Below are positions 23,834-35,443 of a stretch of 64,000 nt of DNA, piece after piece. The notes beneath the pieces were generated by a model. The model saw only the letters and a program-made list of their open reading frames with translations. It was not told where the DNA came from and searched no databases. The translations under genes and the position numbers were made by a program. Numbering within the stretch: position 1 is the first letter of the stretch; each line of letters opens with the position of its first letter. This stretch comes from Pollenia angustigena (Eukaryota > Arthropoda > Insecta > Diptera > Polleniidae), in assembly GCA_930367215.1 (NCBI GenBank), contig OV884056.1, positions 48,980,308 to 49,044,307 on the forward strand. The letters run 5' to 3'.

Positions 23834-23973
23834 GCCCCGGTAGGCTAGCTAGTAGTGAGCTAGTCTATCAGCCCCGTGGTTGCGGGTTCGATTCCCGCCA
23901 GAGTGTCTGGTTTCTTTCCTGCAGACAAGCGTAGAGCTTCGCGGGGACTAGCTTAGGGAATTTAAAAAAAAAA
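23834..23973 (+). mobile_element. tRNA-derived SINE, copy 3
   Basis: The same architecture as the copy at 23514: GCCCCGG head, intact B box GGTTCGATTCC, CTGCAGACAAGCGTAGAGC body and a poly-A tail. It abuts the left end of the foldback repeat starting at 23974. About 90 percent identity to copy 2 by eye. Confidence 0.9.
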
Positions 23974-25213
23974 CAAGTTAGAGTGCTATATGCGGCTGTG
24001 CCGAATCTTTGATTTCCTCCACCGACAGTTCTAATGTTTAAGGAGTAATATCTGTATGATGTTATTATTATCTTAAACTGTGACGGTTTGTTATCATTTA
24101 TGATTTTAGGCGACTAAACTGTTTTCCGGTAGTAGGGTTTATATGGGGCCGATCATCACGAAATTTCACAGCGCCATTTTTAGTCCTTTAAAACTGTGAC
24201 GTACCAATTTCTGTTATGATAGCATTATTAATTATGGTTTTAGGGGTACTAAACTGTTTTCCGGGAGTAGGGTTTCTATGGGGTCTAGGGTAAATTATGT
24301 ACCGATCTTCACGAAATTTCACTGTATCATTTATAGTCCTATAAAACTGTGACGAGCCAAAATTTGTTATGATTGCACTATTTTTTACGGTTTTAGGCGT
24401 ACTAAACTGTTTTCCGGGAGTATTGTTTATATAGGGCTTAGGGTAAATTATGGACGGATCTTCACGAAATTTAACAGCTTGATTTCCAGTCAAATAAAAC
24501 AAATTTTTGCAAAATCTTATCTCATTCCGTGCCTTGTTCGAACAACTCAAAACAAATGAACAAACTTGGTGCCAAATTGCTTGTAGTTATCCTAAGCAGT
24601 TTGGGATTGAAATCCAGCAAAATCGGTTCAGTAGGACCAGAGCTATGAATCAAAATGTGGTACCACCACCTAAAAAAAATTATAATTTTGTTACAAAAAA
24701 TAACATAAATGGTGGAACAAGGCACGGAATGAGATAAGATTTTGCAAAAATTGGTTTTTTTCGACTGGAAATCACGCTGTTAAATTTCGTGAAGATCCGT
24801 CCATAATTTACCCTAAGCCCCATATAAACACTACTCCCGGAAAACAGTTTAGTACGCCTAAAACCGTAAAAAATAACGCTATCGTAACAAAATTTGAAAT
24901 GACGCTGTGAAATTTCGTGATGATCGGTCCATAATTTACCTTAGGCCCCATATAAACCCTACTACCGGAAAAACGTTAAGTACGCCTAAAACCGTACAAA
25001 ATAATGATATCATAACAAAATTCGGTTAGTCACAGTTTTATATGACTAGAAATTACACTGTAAAATTTCGTGAAGAGCGGTCCATAATTTACCCTAGGCC
25101 CCATAAAAACCCTACTCCCGGAAAACAGTTTAATACGCCTAAAACCAATTTTAATGCTGTTGTCTGTTTTTAAAAAGATAATAATAACACTGCTTTACAA
25201 ATTTTTAATTTGG

Positions 25214-26352
25214 AAAATTACCAAGAACGCCACGTGCCTAGATAAGTTAATTTTGACCTCCTGAACACGAAAAACGCTGTAATTTTTTTTTTCAATAGTT
25301 TAGTTTTTTAGATAACGGTACTTTTGTGTTTTTCGGTGTATGGTCCCACTAAAACCCTTGTGGAGCCCAAACGAAAAGTCCGATCGAGATAAATGGCATA
25401 TCGTTGGAAAGGTAATTGAATGCCTTTTCCGTCGATATGCTAAGAATTTTTATCTGATAAGAATTGGCTGAGTTAGTTCGAAATTTGCCTATTTTTTACG
25501 TTTTTTTCAAAATTTTTCATTTTTATTTCGTTTTTTTTTCTACGTTATAGTAAATATCTGGAATGTTTTATTTTTTAACCAAATAGTTTATTTTGTTACC
25601 AACATTTTAAGCGTAATTTGAAAAAAATCGGATGAAAAATAAAGTTTTTATTAAGGATTTTGTGGAACGACAATATTTTTCATCTCATATAAAATTCCGT
25701 TTTTTTTAAATACGTTAAAACTGATGGTTAAAAAAAAGGCGGAATTTTATATGGGATGAAAATATTGTCGTTCCACAAAATCCTTAATAAAAACTTTATT
25801 TTTCATCCGATTTTTTTCAAATTACGCTTAAAATGTTGGTAACAAAATAAACTATTTGGTTAAAAAATAAAACATTCCAGATATTTACTATAACGTAGAA
25901 AAAAAAACGAAATAAAAATGAAAAATTTTGAAAAAAACGTAAAAAATAGGCAAATTTCGAACATTACGCTTAAAATGTTGGTAACAAAATAAACTATTTG
26001 GTTAAAAAATAAAACATTCCAGATATTTACTATAACGTAGAAAAAAAACGAAATAAAAATGAAAAATTTTGAAAAAAACGTAAAAAATAGGCAAATTTCG
26101 AACTTTAACGTGCCATAACTCAGCCAATTCTTATCAGATAAAAATTCTTAGCATATCGACGGAAAAGGCATTCAATTACCTTTCCAACGATATGCCATTT
26201 ATCTCGATCGGACTTTTCATACACCATACACCGAAAAACACAAAAGTACCGTTATCTAAAAAACTAAACTATTGAAAAAAAAATTACAGCGTTTTTCGTG
26301 TTCAGGAGGTCAAAATTAACTTATCTAGGCACGTGGCGTTCTTGGTAATTTT
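25214..26352. mobile_element. Foldback element, arms of about 490 bp
   Basis: The two ends begin AAAATTACCAAGAACGCCAC, and the arms are nearly identical inverted copies meeting at about 25700-25745. The flanks show TGG on both sides (25211-25213, 26353-26355), a possible 3-bp duplication. The left arm has about 30 bp (near 25350-25370) absent from the right. The right arm has a 142-bp direct duplication (25821-25962, 25963-26103). No open reading frame. A transcript would fold into a very long hairpin. Confidence 0.85.
25821..26103. repeat. 142-bp tandem duplication inside the foldback arm
   Basis: The block from ATTACGCTTAAAATG to CAAATTTCGAAC is present twice in a row, nearly identical. 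It occurs once in the opposite arm, so it arose after the element formed. Confidence 0.9.
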
Positions 26353-26466
26353 TGGCTGTAAACCAGTGTAATAAATAGACTTCATTCGATATTACTCCTT
26401 AAACATTCGAACTGTCGGTGGAGGGTATCAAAGATTCGGCCAAGCCGAATATAGCATCTAACTTGT

Positions 26467-27319
26467 TAAAATATAAGTTTTAATACATAATGCTTCCATA
26501 TTACTTTAAAAGAAGACATTAAACTGTTTTATTTTGTAATGAGTTTAATTTTCTTCATGAATCAATTTGTTTTAATTCTTATACATAAACATTAAATTAT
26601 AATTATAATTACGAAATTTTAAATATTACCTTTTATATATCGTCACCTAAAAGACGAAATAACCTATCTGCAGTTTTCAAAAGTTTACAGGAGGGGAAAA
26701 AAACGTTATAAAATTGGAACTATTAACAATATTGAAACAAAAATTACACATTTTGATTAAAATGAAACCAGTAATATATATCGGTTGAGAAAATTTGGTT
26801 TTTCTAATCACAGCTTATGTTATGACACTTAGGTTTTTTGGAATTGTAAAAATCTGAAACCAAATAACCTATCTGCAGTACTAATTAGTATGAATAAATA
26901 AAAATTTCTTCATACACATGAATATTATATACATTAAATAATTACAGTAGAAGTTTCTTTTACTGGTTTTAGCAAAACCAAGTAGTTAATGTTTGTTTAA
27001 ATTACACTATGCAACAAAATTAAACTTTTATCGTGATTTTTGATGATTGATTTTCCTCTTTTTTTTGTGCGTAACGGTCCTCTAGGTACAAAAACTTTGT
27101 CATTTGTAATATTACATGTTCAAAATTTTGCACACATATGCGTTATGATATAAGGAATAAAATTCCATAAAAAACTCAATTTTGAAATTTTTGCAGATAA
27201 GATAAGATTTTTGCTTTAAGATGACGATATGAAATCCCGAACCGTCCCGGGATCCCTTTTTTTAATTAAAAATCCCGAATCCCGGTTTTCAAAAAACCTG
27301 GTCCCGTTTGGCATCCCTA
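26467..27319. other. No gene; TAGGGATGCC end fragment at about 27235-27319
   Basis: Mostly AT-rich. The phrase AACCTATCTGCAGT occurs twice (near 26662 and 26866). At 27235-27319 a stretch rich in ATCCCG and CGGGAT ends in GGCATCCCTA, resembling one end of a TAGGGATGCC element. The other end is not found. Confidence 0.4.
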
Positions 27320-27738
27320 GTCAACACCTACAAACCACATATCGTCACACAAGTCCGTTATCATCCCGCTATAGCGAACACCATTCACGATAATTGCTTG
27401 GCCGACCTCATTTTTGAAGACGCCGCCAGCCGCAGAACTAACTCGGGAGCATGCACATATATTTTCCCATTTCCTACAGACCCGGTTTGCTGAAATTTAC
27501 GCGCAATTCTCCCGATTGTGGAAACATTTGGTCGATTATACTGACAAAAAAAATCATGATGTGCATTAAATGCATTTGATTGAACGCCCATTTTCGTAAA
27601 AGTCTTTCTTAATCTTAACGCGCTGCTCAATTTTGTAACTCTCAATCGTCGAAGTTGTCAAATACTGAAACAATGATAGGTCAATTTAAGTTGCGCAAAA
27701 AACTTGAAGTTGAGGTGTGACTCACAATTAACATCATG
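27320..27738 (-). pseudogene. Mariner-type transposase remnant, copy 2
   Basis: On the minus strand the 5' end CATGATGTTAATTGTGAGTC matches copy 1 (10430-11245). The decayed helix-turn-helix region follows with QYNRPNVSTIGRIARKFQQ and TGSVGNG. It then jumps to the late segment (KNEVGQA-like, then VRYSGMITDL) at the same internal junction as copy 1. Several frameshifts and stops occur. It is cut off near 27320 by a TAGGGATGCC-type fragment, so the 3' half is absent. Confidence 0.75.
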
Positions 27739-28664
27739 GATTATGGTTTTACCACCCTTTATTATATATTTATCAATTTAAGAATAAAATAAATATTTAC
27801 ATTTAAAATAAATTAATAGTGACATTGTTGATTTCTGGAATAAAAGGTGAATGAAGGTTGTTATCCTGAACGTTCTATAAAATTTTGTTTCCTAAGATAA
27901 AAAAGATTTTTCGAAAGGAAATTGGTACTAGGTGGTAACTAAAAGTGGTCTCCACCTTGACACTTATCGTTTTGCACAAAAATTCTAAAAGGTCGAAATT
28001 CTTATTTTATTGTATAGTAATAAAACACTAATAAGAACGTTTTTAAATGCTGTTTTCTATTCTTTTATCATACAAACCGATACAAGTAACTTAGTAACGA
28101 TACTTTTTTTTTGATACTAAGTAGGAATCGATACTTTACGAGCGATACCACATCGAGTAAAAGCATCGATACCTTAGAGGTATCGTTTCATCCCTATTGA
28201 TCAGTAATGATGAATACATACATTTCGTGTGCTTCGGGTTGAAATGGATGCACTTTTCATCGCCCCAAACCATCGGTTGCATATCGAAGTCGATAAAACA
28301 TATTCAGAATATAAATATAAATATAAAGTTATTAAAGACCCAAACCATGTAAAAAATAATACACTCAATCGAAATCACTTTTAAATATGATTTAACTTTT
28401 TAAGCTTTATCTGTTAACGATGTTGATCAAAGTGTTTACGATTTTTCATAGAGATTTTTGTTTAGCACGTTTTCGTGTTTTCTTTCAGACTTATCAAGAA
28501 TTTTGGTCTTTATAAGCCTAATAAATTTAAAATTTATTTATTTCGTTAATATTATTAACTGACTTAATTTCATTTTATTTTTTTTTTTTTTATTTATGAC
28601 AATTTATTGGCACGTTTTGAAAACCAAAATAAAAAAACCAACTGATGTTCACATTAATTTAAAC
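27739..28664. other. No gene recognised
   Basis: AT-rich. At about 28080-28190 the phrases CGATACTTT and GGTATCGTTTCATCCCTA suggest a decayed foldback or hAT-like end, without a visible partner terminus. Confidence 0.4.
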
Positions 28665-29162
28665 CAGTGTTCGGAAATAAACAGTACATTATTTAACGTT
28701 CGGCTCACACACGCAGGAACGATATCTATTTTTTTAGTGATTGTGTAGACATAATACCGTTCGTAACTATTTTCAAGAAAGAACCGAACATTATATAACC
28801 GAATTGTAGTGATACTGTAGAAAAACATTATATTTTAATGTTCTATAATGTTTTTTTCGTGTGTGTATTTTGTTTTTGTAAAAATGTTTTTTTTACCAGC
28901 CAAAAGGGACGAACATTAACGAGCCGAACCGAACACATTGAAGTTTGTGGATTTTCAAAAAAAACCGAACGGAATTAAATGTTCACATTTTTTGTTGAGT
29001 TTCATAAAAACAGTAATATTTTTGTGTCCGAAAGATGACTAACAGGGAAACGATATTTTTGTTAATGATTTTCTACACAAACACTATTAGCGTTTGTGTT
29101 TTCCACAAATCTACCGAACCGAACATTAAAAAACGATATTTAGTGTTTATTTTCGAACACTG
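28665..29162. mobile_element. Non-autonomous hAT element, 498 bp, exact 8-bp TSD
   Basis: Ends CAGTGTTCGGAAATAAACA and the complement of CAGTGTTCGAAAATAAACA. The target duplication ATTTAAAC is exact at 28657-28664 and 29163-29170. The interior has several CCGAACATTA-type repeats and no coding frame. Confidence 0.92.
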
Positions 29163-29170
29163 ATTTAAAC

Positions 29171-30198
29171 AGGTTAAAATAAAAACAATTGTAATTACAA
29201 TAGTAGTACAGGTAAAAAATCTTATAAAAAAAATATATTTTAAAGATCTTAAATTATGTAAAAAAAAATTAATAAGCTTTGCAATAAAAAAATAACAAAA
29301 AAAAATTCTTTTAAACTTTTTTCATTTCGTTGCTATTTAATATAACACTACTGTTGTCTAGTCAAGCTAAAATGATGTTACATATGGCTCTTTATTTGGT
29401 GGGTGTGTGCGAGAGTCTGGGAACTTTATCAATTTATCAACTGATTGTGCGTTTTAGCGATAAATATTAAATATCGCGAGGAATCCCCGATTGCTTAAGT
29501 TCAAATTAAATTTGACGTCGTTATTTTAATGGATTGCGCCTTAAAAACTTGTTCTTTTTTATATCAATCAAACAGATTTAAATTTTAATTATTTAAATAA
29601 TTAATTATGTCTGAATTAAGATAAAAATACAGCAGTGTTTTTTCATATTTCTTGTTATAATCGCAGCAAAACATTTAAATTATTCAATGATTAATGAAAT
29701 TAATTTTGACATACATATTAATTTTGTTTAAGCACCGAAACTTTAATAAGGCCTTTATGGACCATTTTAAAAAATATATCCAGAATTCGAATCTTCATTT
29801 AAATGAAAGACAGCTTTATTTATTTTTACATCTATTTGAGTCAGCATTTTACGAGATAAAATAATTTCGTAAGTCTGTGATCATACGGCTCATGTCTTAT
29901 TGACATGATTGCAACTTTATAGGCGAGAGGGACGAGGGGAAAAGAAACGAGTAAACAGATGCATGTACTGTCTTTACGTTTTGCTTTTTCATTGGTTGTT
30001 TAATTTTGTTATTGTTTTCAATAACAAAAAAACACACGTGCATACGCACGACTATACAAAATAAAAAACATGTCGTCAACATGACATGAATCAAAGTTAT
30101 TCACGGGAATACAAAATTTACTATTAAAATTTTTTATGACGTGCTAAATTCCCAATTTTCCACATTTGATAAATACACCGAAATTTATCGAAATCATT
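29171..30198. other. AT-rich stretch, no gene recognised
   Basis: Nothing beyond homopolymers and low-complexity frames. The open frame at 29897-30094 is low-complexity and lacks a domain. Confidence 0.45.
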
Positions 30199-30458
30199 TC
30201 GAGCCCTAACAGCGAAAATAATGTAAGCGCCAAAAATCAAATTTTACAGGAGAGAGCTTTTTTGTTTTATTACATATTAAATTTTGTATGAAATTTGTCG
30301 CTTACACTAAAATTGTTTTGGCTATAAAATCGTAACGGTACATTATATGACCTTGATATTTTAGGAGATGATGCAAGTGTTGCCAATAAAGTAATTTATC
30401 AAAAAAAACGAAAATTGAAAATCATGTCGCTTACACTATTTTCGCTGTTAGGGCTCGA
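30199..30458. mobile_element. MITE with TCGAGCCCTAACAGCG ends, 260 bp
   Basis: The termini match as inverted repeats for 30 of 31 bp, beginning TCGAGCCCTAACAGCGAAAA. A second, nested-into copy lies at 40945-41417 with the same internal landmarks (TTTTACAGGAGA, TCGTAACGGTAC). The target duplication is ambiguous because the ends are palindromic with the flanks. Confidence 0.88.
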
Positions 30459-30488
30459 TTTGAACGCCAATTCATATTCAAAGAAGAA

Positions 30489-31898
30489 CAAGTTAGAGTG
30501 CTATATTCGGCTGTGCCGAATCTTTGATACCCTCCACCGACAGTTCGAATGTTTAAGGAGTAATATCTGTATGATGTTATTATTATCTTAAACTGTGACG
30601 TTTGTTATTTATTATGGTTTTAGGCGACTAAACTGTTTTCCGGTAGTAGGGTTTATATGGGGCATATGGTAAATTATGGACCGATCATCACGAAATTTCA
30701 CAGCGTCATTTCTAGTCCTTTAAAACTGTGACGTACCAATTTCTGTTATGATAGCATTATTAATTATGGTTTTAGGTTTACTAAACTGTTTTCCGGAAGT
30801 AGGGTCTCTATGAGGCCTAGGGTAAATTATGTACCGATCTTCACGAAATTTCACAGTATCATTTATAGTCCTATAAAACTATAACGAGCCAAAATTTGTT
30901 ATGATTGCATTATTTTTTACGGTTTAAGGCGTACTAAACTGTTTTCCGGCAGTAGGGTTTATATGGGGCCTAAGGTAAATTATGGACCGTTCATCACGAA
31001 ATTTCACAGCGTCATTTCTAGTCCTTTAAAACTGTGACGTACCAATTTCTGTTATGATAGCATTATTAATTATGGTTTTAGGTGTACTAAACTGTTTTCC
31101 GGAAGTAGGGTCTCTATGAGGCCTAGGGTAAATTATGTACCGATCTTCACGAAATTTCACAGTATCATTTATAGTCCTATAAAACTATGACGAGCCCAAA
31201 ATTTGTTATGATTGCATTATTTTTTACGGTTTTAGGCGTACTAAACTGTTTTCCGGCAGTAGGGTTTATATGGGGCCTAAGGTAAATTATGGACCGATCG
31301 TCACGAAATTTCACAGTGTTATTTCTAGTTCTAAAAAACTGTGACGTACCAAATTTTGTTACGCTAGCGTTATTTTTTTACGGTTTTTTGCGTAATAAAC
31401 TGTTTTCCGGGAGTAGTGTTTATATGGGGCTTAGGGTAAATTATGGACGGATTTTCACGAAATTTAACAGCGTGATTTCCAGTCAAATAAAACAAATTTT
31501 TGCAAAATGTTATCTCATTCCGTGCCTTGTTCCAGCATTTATGTTATATTTTGTAACAAAACTATCAATTTTTTTAGGTGGTGGTTCCACATTTTGATTC
31601 ATAGCTCTGGTCCTACTGAACCGATTTTACTGGATTTCAATCCCAAACTGCTTAGGATAATTACAAGCAATTTGGCACCAAGTTTGTTCATTTGTTTTGA
31701 GTTGTTCGAAAGTGAGCGTGTTTTCAACTGACGGACAGACGGACAGACAGACGGACATGGCTAAATCGACTTAGAATTACTCAAGGACCCAGAATATATA
31801 CACATTATGGGGTCTGAGATGAATAATAAAAAAGTTTCACACGGAATGACAAACTTAATATACCCTCTTCACAACTAATTGTGGTGGAGGGTATAAAA
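30489..31898 (+). repeat. Mini-me/Helentron-associated-type repeat with internal satellite units
   Basis: The left end is CAAGTTAGAGTGCTATATTC with a CGGCTGTGCCG palindrome. It contains about five tandem units of about 152 bp, alternating two types (marker phrases GACGTACCAATTTCTG and GACGAGCCAAAATTTG), so the dimer repeats at about 304 bp. Then comes a (GACGGACA)n-like tract at about 31728-31757, the phrase ACATGGCTAAATCGACTTAG, and an end of GTGGTGGAGGGTATAAA. The GTCY tract, the adjacent core and the TA-rich tract fit published descriptions of mini-me elements. The assignment is by resemblance. Confidence 0.72.
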
Positions 31899-32159
31899 AG
31901 AAAGAATGTTGTCAATAAGACATGAGCCGTATGAACTCAGACTAAGAGATCATGAAGGCTACAGAATTATGTAGATAAAGTTTATAGCAGACTTTTTCGT
32001 ACCTTAATTTATACTGAAATTATTTATTACAGCTTAATACTCCATTTTTTATAGGATATTTTAAATTGTAAGAAAATGCTTCTTCTCTAAAATTTATAGC
32101 ACGAAGAAAAAAAGAAGTTTCTAAGCCGGGTTTATGGCGTCAAATATTTGTATTCTATC

Positions 32160-33068
32160 GGGTGATTTTTTAGCTATTATCTTTTTGGCAACACTGGTTA
32201 AAACAGCTGACGCACGTTTCGTGCTTTGTTTCACTGTCAAACATCTTCAGTTTGGTCTATAATTTAACCATGAATCGTCTTACAAACGGACAACTCTTGC
32301 AAATTATTGAATTTTATTATCAAAATGTGTGCTGTATTAAGAAAGTTCATTGCGCGCTTCTTCCATTTTTTGGTCAGTTTTTTTTTTTTTGCTCAATGGG
32401 TACATTAATAAGCAGAATTGTCGATTTTGGAGTGAAGATCAGCTAGAAGCATTGCAAGAGCTAACAATGCATCCAGAAAAAGTCACAGTTTGGTGCGGCG
32501 TATGGGCTGCTGGCGTCATTGGACCGTACTTCTTCAAAGATTATGCGAATCGTAACGTAACTGTGAATGGTGAGCGCTACCGTGAGATGATATCCAACTT
32601 TTTTTACCCAAAATGCAAGAGCTTGACTTGCATGACATGTGGTTTCAACAAGACGGTGCCACATGCACGCTTAACAATGGACTTATTGAGAGGCGAGTTC
32701 GGTGAACATTTTATTTCACGTTCGGGACCGGTCAAGATCGTGCGATTTAACGCCTTTAGACTATTTTTTGTGGGGCTATGTTAAAGCTCATGTCTATACA
32801 CACATGCCCGCTTCAATTGACGCATTGGAAGACAACATTGAAGCATTTATTCCTGAGATACCGTTCGAAATGTTGGAAAGAGTATGCCAAAATTGTACTA
32901 AGCGGATGTACCATTTGAGACGCAGTCACGATCAACATTTGCATGAAATAATCTTCAAACATTAAATTATATGGACCGTACTATCGATTCAAATAAAGAT
33001 TTCATGAATTTTTCTGAATTTGATGTGTTTTTTTTTTAAACTTTCCTATAGCTCTTAAAAAATCACCC
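32160..33068 (+). mobile_element. Internally deleted mariner-type element, copy 3 (GGGTGATTTTTTA ends)
   Basis: Inverted ends GGGTGATTTTTTAGCTAT and the complement of GGGTGATTTTTTAAGAGCTA enclose 909 bp. This is a different family from the CACGATG-ended copies. It holds a broken transposase, and the TA flank is not evident. Confidence 0.82.
32270..32965 (+). pseudogene. Mariner-type transposase, frameshifted and internally deleted
   Basis: The ATG at 32270 begins MNRLTNGQLLQIIEFYYQN, a helix-turn-helix start. The reading then jumps across an internal deletion (near 32375) to FWSEDQLEALQEL and VTVWCGVWAAGVIGPYFF. One frameshift lies in the T run near 32600 and another near 32665, where the QDGATCHTA motif is damaged. 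A third near 32735 precedes RSCDLTPLDYFLWGYVKAHV. The C-terminal region stays open to a stop at 32965 with RMYHLRRSHDQHLHEIIF. At least three frame breaks make it inactive. Confidence 0.85.
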
Positions 33069-33099
33069 ATTATGAATGTTCTTTGATTTATATATTTAT

Positions 33100-34400
33100 G
33101 TAGCAAACAAGAATGAAAAAAATTTTATTCTCCAAATGTCTGTTTGCCAAGTAAATCACCAAAATAGAAAATCGCCATAATATTAGCTTGACAAAAATAA
33201 CATTCATAAATTCGCCACTCTGGCCAAAGAAACAACTACAACAATAAAATCGTCAAATTTCACATAAAAAATAACACCCAATAAATTTAAAAAATATTTA
33301 ACCTGAACTAAATTTTTTCTAATATATGCCAATAAAAAAAAATTAAAAAATTTTTTCAACAAAACGAAGAATGGAAACTCCTAATGGACATGGGCTACAT
33401 AGGGTTCCACCAAAGTGGAACCTCATATACTAAAATATTAATTATCGTTTTAGAACAGATCTCTTTAAACAATAGTTTCCGTACTCAAAAGAAAACCCAA
33501 GTCATTTTACGTCAGTACGCTGTTCACTCTGTATTCCTCCTCCAGTCTATCTGTCCGCTCGACCATCCCCTGACCGAATTTTAAAGTGACATTTGTGTTT
33601 ACTATGTTTAATGGCGAAATAGCTGATCCAATATTAATTTATTTATATACTTTAATATATAAAAAATCGCTTTTATTAGAAAAACTACTTAAATTATAAA
33701 AAAAATCGCCAAGTAATAAACAAACTTTTTACCCAATTTTTTCCACAAAAAGGTAACAAAATTTAGTTATACCGATTTTATCAAAAACAAATCGCTTATT
33801 TCAGAAAAGCTGAAATCTAAGAAATCGTCTATATAAATCAAACAGTTTCTACATATTGCAAATTTCACAAATTATCAAAAACTTTAATATAAAAAACAAA
33901 TTAACTAAACTTTAAAATGTAAATAAATCGCTGATATTAAAAAAATCACTTAAATTATAAAAAAAATCGCTAATTCAAAAAAATAGTTGAACCAAGTTGT
34001 TTTCACAAAATTTAGTAGAACCGATTTTACCAAAAAGAAAAATCACATTTTTCAGACAAGCTGAAATCTAAAAAATCGCTTATATAAATTAAATCACTTT
34101 TTTCAAAATATGTACTACTAATTTTGCAAATTATCAAAAACAAATCATTAAAACCCGTATTAATCACATAAATTTAAATGATCAAAATTTACATTAATAA
34201 TGAAAAATCGCCCACACAAAAAAAATCGCCTAAACCGGAAAAAAGTACATCATATTAAAAAACTCATTGACTTACAAAAAAAAATTAACGAATCTGCTTA
34301 AATCGAAAATAATCGCTCATGTTAATATTGCCAACACGAAAAATGTCGCCTAGCCCGGAATCTAAAACCACTTCAATGAAAAAACCAACCGAAATCCAAA
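33100..34400. repeat. Degenerate AAATCGC-rich array
   Basis: The phrases AAATCGCC and AAATCGCT recur dozens of times. Two larger blocks, about 33655-33900 and 33920-34150, are diverged direct repeats about 265 bp apart, sharing AAGCTGAAATCTAA and TTATCAAAAAC. No coding frame was found. It may be a decayed satellite or the interior of an old element. Confidence 0.6.
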
Positions 34401-34508
34401 AAAGAAACTTATTTTAAAAGAAAAACAATTTAAAACTTAACGAAAACTTAGTAAATGTGTGAAAAATTAAAAATTTAAACAAAATTTGCAAAAACGATTA
34501 CTAATAGG

Positions 34509-34845
34509 CAGAGTTCAGAATAATACAAATCTCGCACATAAATGTAAATAAACACAGCTTAAAGCAACACAAATATTTTAATTTACTTAACAATTTTGTG
34601 TGTCTCTAAATTTTCTACGGTGCCGAACACAACCACGATTGTGTTGTGTTTCAATATTTGGTTGCATACACGATCATGAGTATTTCTCGCATTATAAGAT
34701 CGAAAAACACTTACACCACACATGTACGACTGTAGCTAAAAATACATATACGATAGAGGGGTTCGATGCTTTAAGGTACGTGTTCGATTTTAGGTTGTGT
34801 TGTGTTGCTTTTGAACAGTACATTGCGTGTATGATCTGAACCCTG
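34509..34845. mobile_element. Non-autonomous hAT-like element, 337 bp
   Basis: Ends CAGAGTTCAGAATAATACA and the complement of CAGGGTTCAGATCATACACG form a hAT-style terminal repeat. The flanks CTAATAGG and CTAAAAGA agree at 6 of 8 positions, as expected for an old 8-bp duplication. No transposase is present. Confidence 0.65.
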
Positions 34846-35369
34846 CTAAAAGATACGGCAAAAATCGCTAGAATTTCACAAAAAATGTATCGCAGATGCC
34901 GAAAAATTTCATAAAGTAAAATAAATCGAAAAAAAATTTTACTATGTTAAAAAAAAAAACACTTTTATCGAATTTTATTAAAAAAAAAATCTTAAAACAG
35001 ATTTTTTTCCCAACCTAAAATAGTTTAAAAATTTAGCTGCTAATTAATCATCTGAAATGAAAATGTTTTATATAAATTTTATTGAAAATGTTCTTAAGAA
35101 GATTATCCGAAAATATTGTTGAATAAAATTGTAAATACAAGATTGTTTTCAATTAGCCAGACGACAGTCGTGTTTATTTTTAAAATAATTTTTTTTTATA
35201 AATAAACAAATCATTCACCAAAAACGTTTTTGGTTGAAATTTTGTAAACACTTTTTTTCTGTCAAGAAGCTAAAAATTTTCCAAAACATTGCAGAAAAAC
35301 AAAACACACAAATGATTGATATAAAAATGTTTACTTTTATTAAAACCTTCATCACAGGTTTAAACGGTA
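34846..35369. other. AT-rich stretch, no gene recognised
   Basis: Low-complexity A/T sequence. Both open frames near 35215-35416 are complementary shadows of one another and show no domain. Confidence 0.4.
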
Positions 35370-35443
35370 AATATAAGTTTGTCATTCCGTTTGGAACTTT
35401 TCTAATATTCATCTAAGACCCCATCATGTACATATATATGTAT

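Larger units (their letters stand above)
23974..26466. repeat. Mini-me-like composite with inverted CAAGTTAGA ends
   Basis: Both ends are the same 5' terminal sequence in opposite orientation for about 80 bp: CAAGTTAGAGTGCTATATGC, a CGGCTGTGCCGAA palindrome, then CCTCCACCGACAGTT. The left half holds about 152-bp units (marker ACTGTTTTCCGGGAGTA) and the right half holds the same units inverted. A second internal palindrome (about 24499-24763) pivots on a core shared with 31500-31700. A 1.1-kb foldback (25214-26352) is inserted near the right end. The coding-looking frames at 24188-24737 are products of the repeat. Confidence 0.7.

Noticed and set aside
24188..24737. Overlapping open frames on both strands with repeated [16 protein letters not shown] phrases
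   Set aside because: They are translations of the 152-bp repeat units and recur in every copy of the mini-me-like repeat, in both orientations.
31289..31731. Open frames in the right part of a mini-me-like repeat
   Set aside because: The same peptides appear at 24522-24725 and 54708-54938 because the DNA repeats; no codon bias or start conservation.
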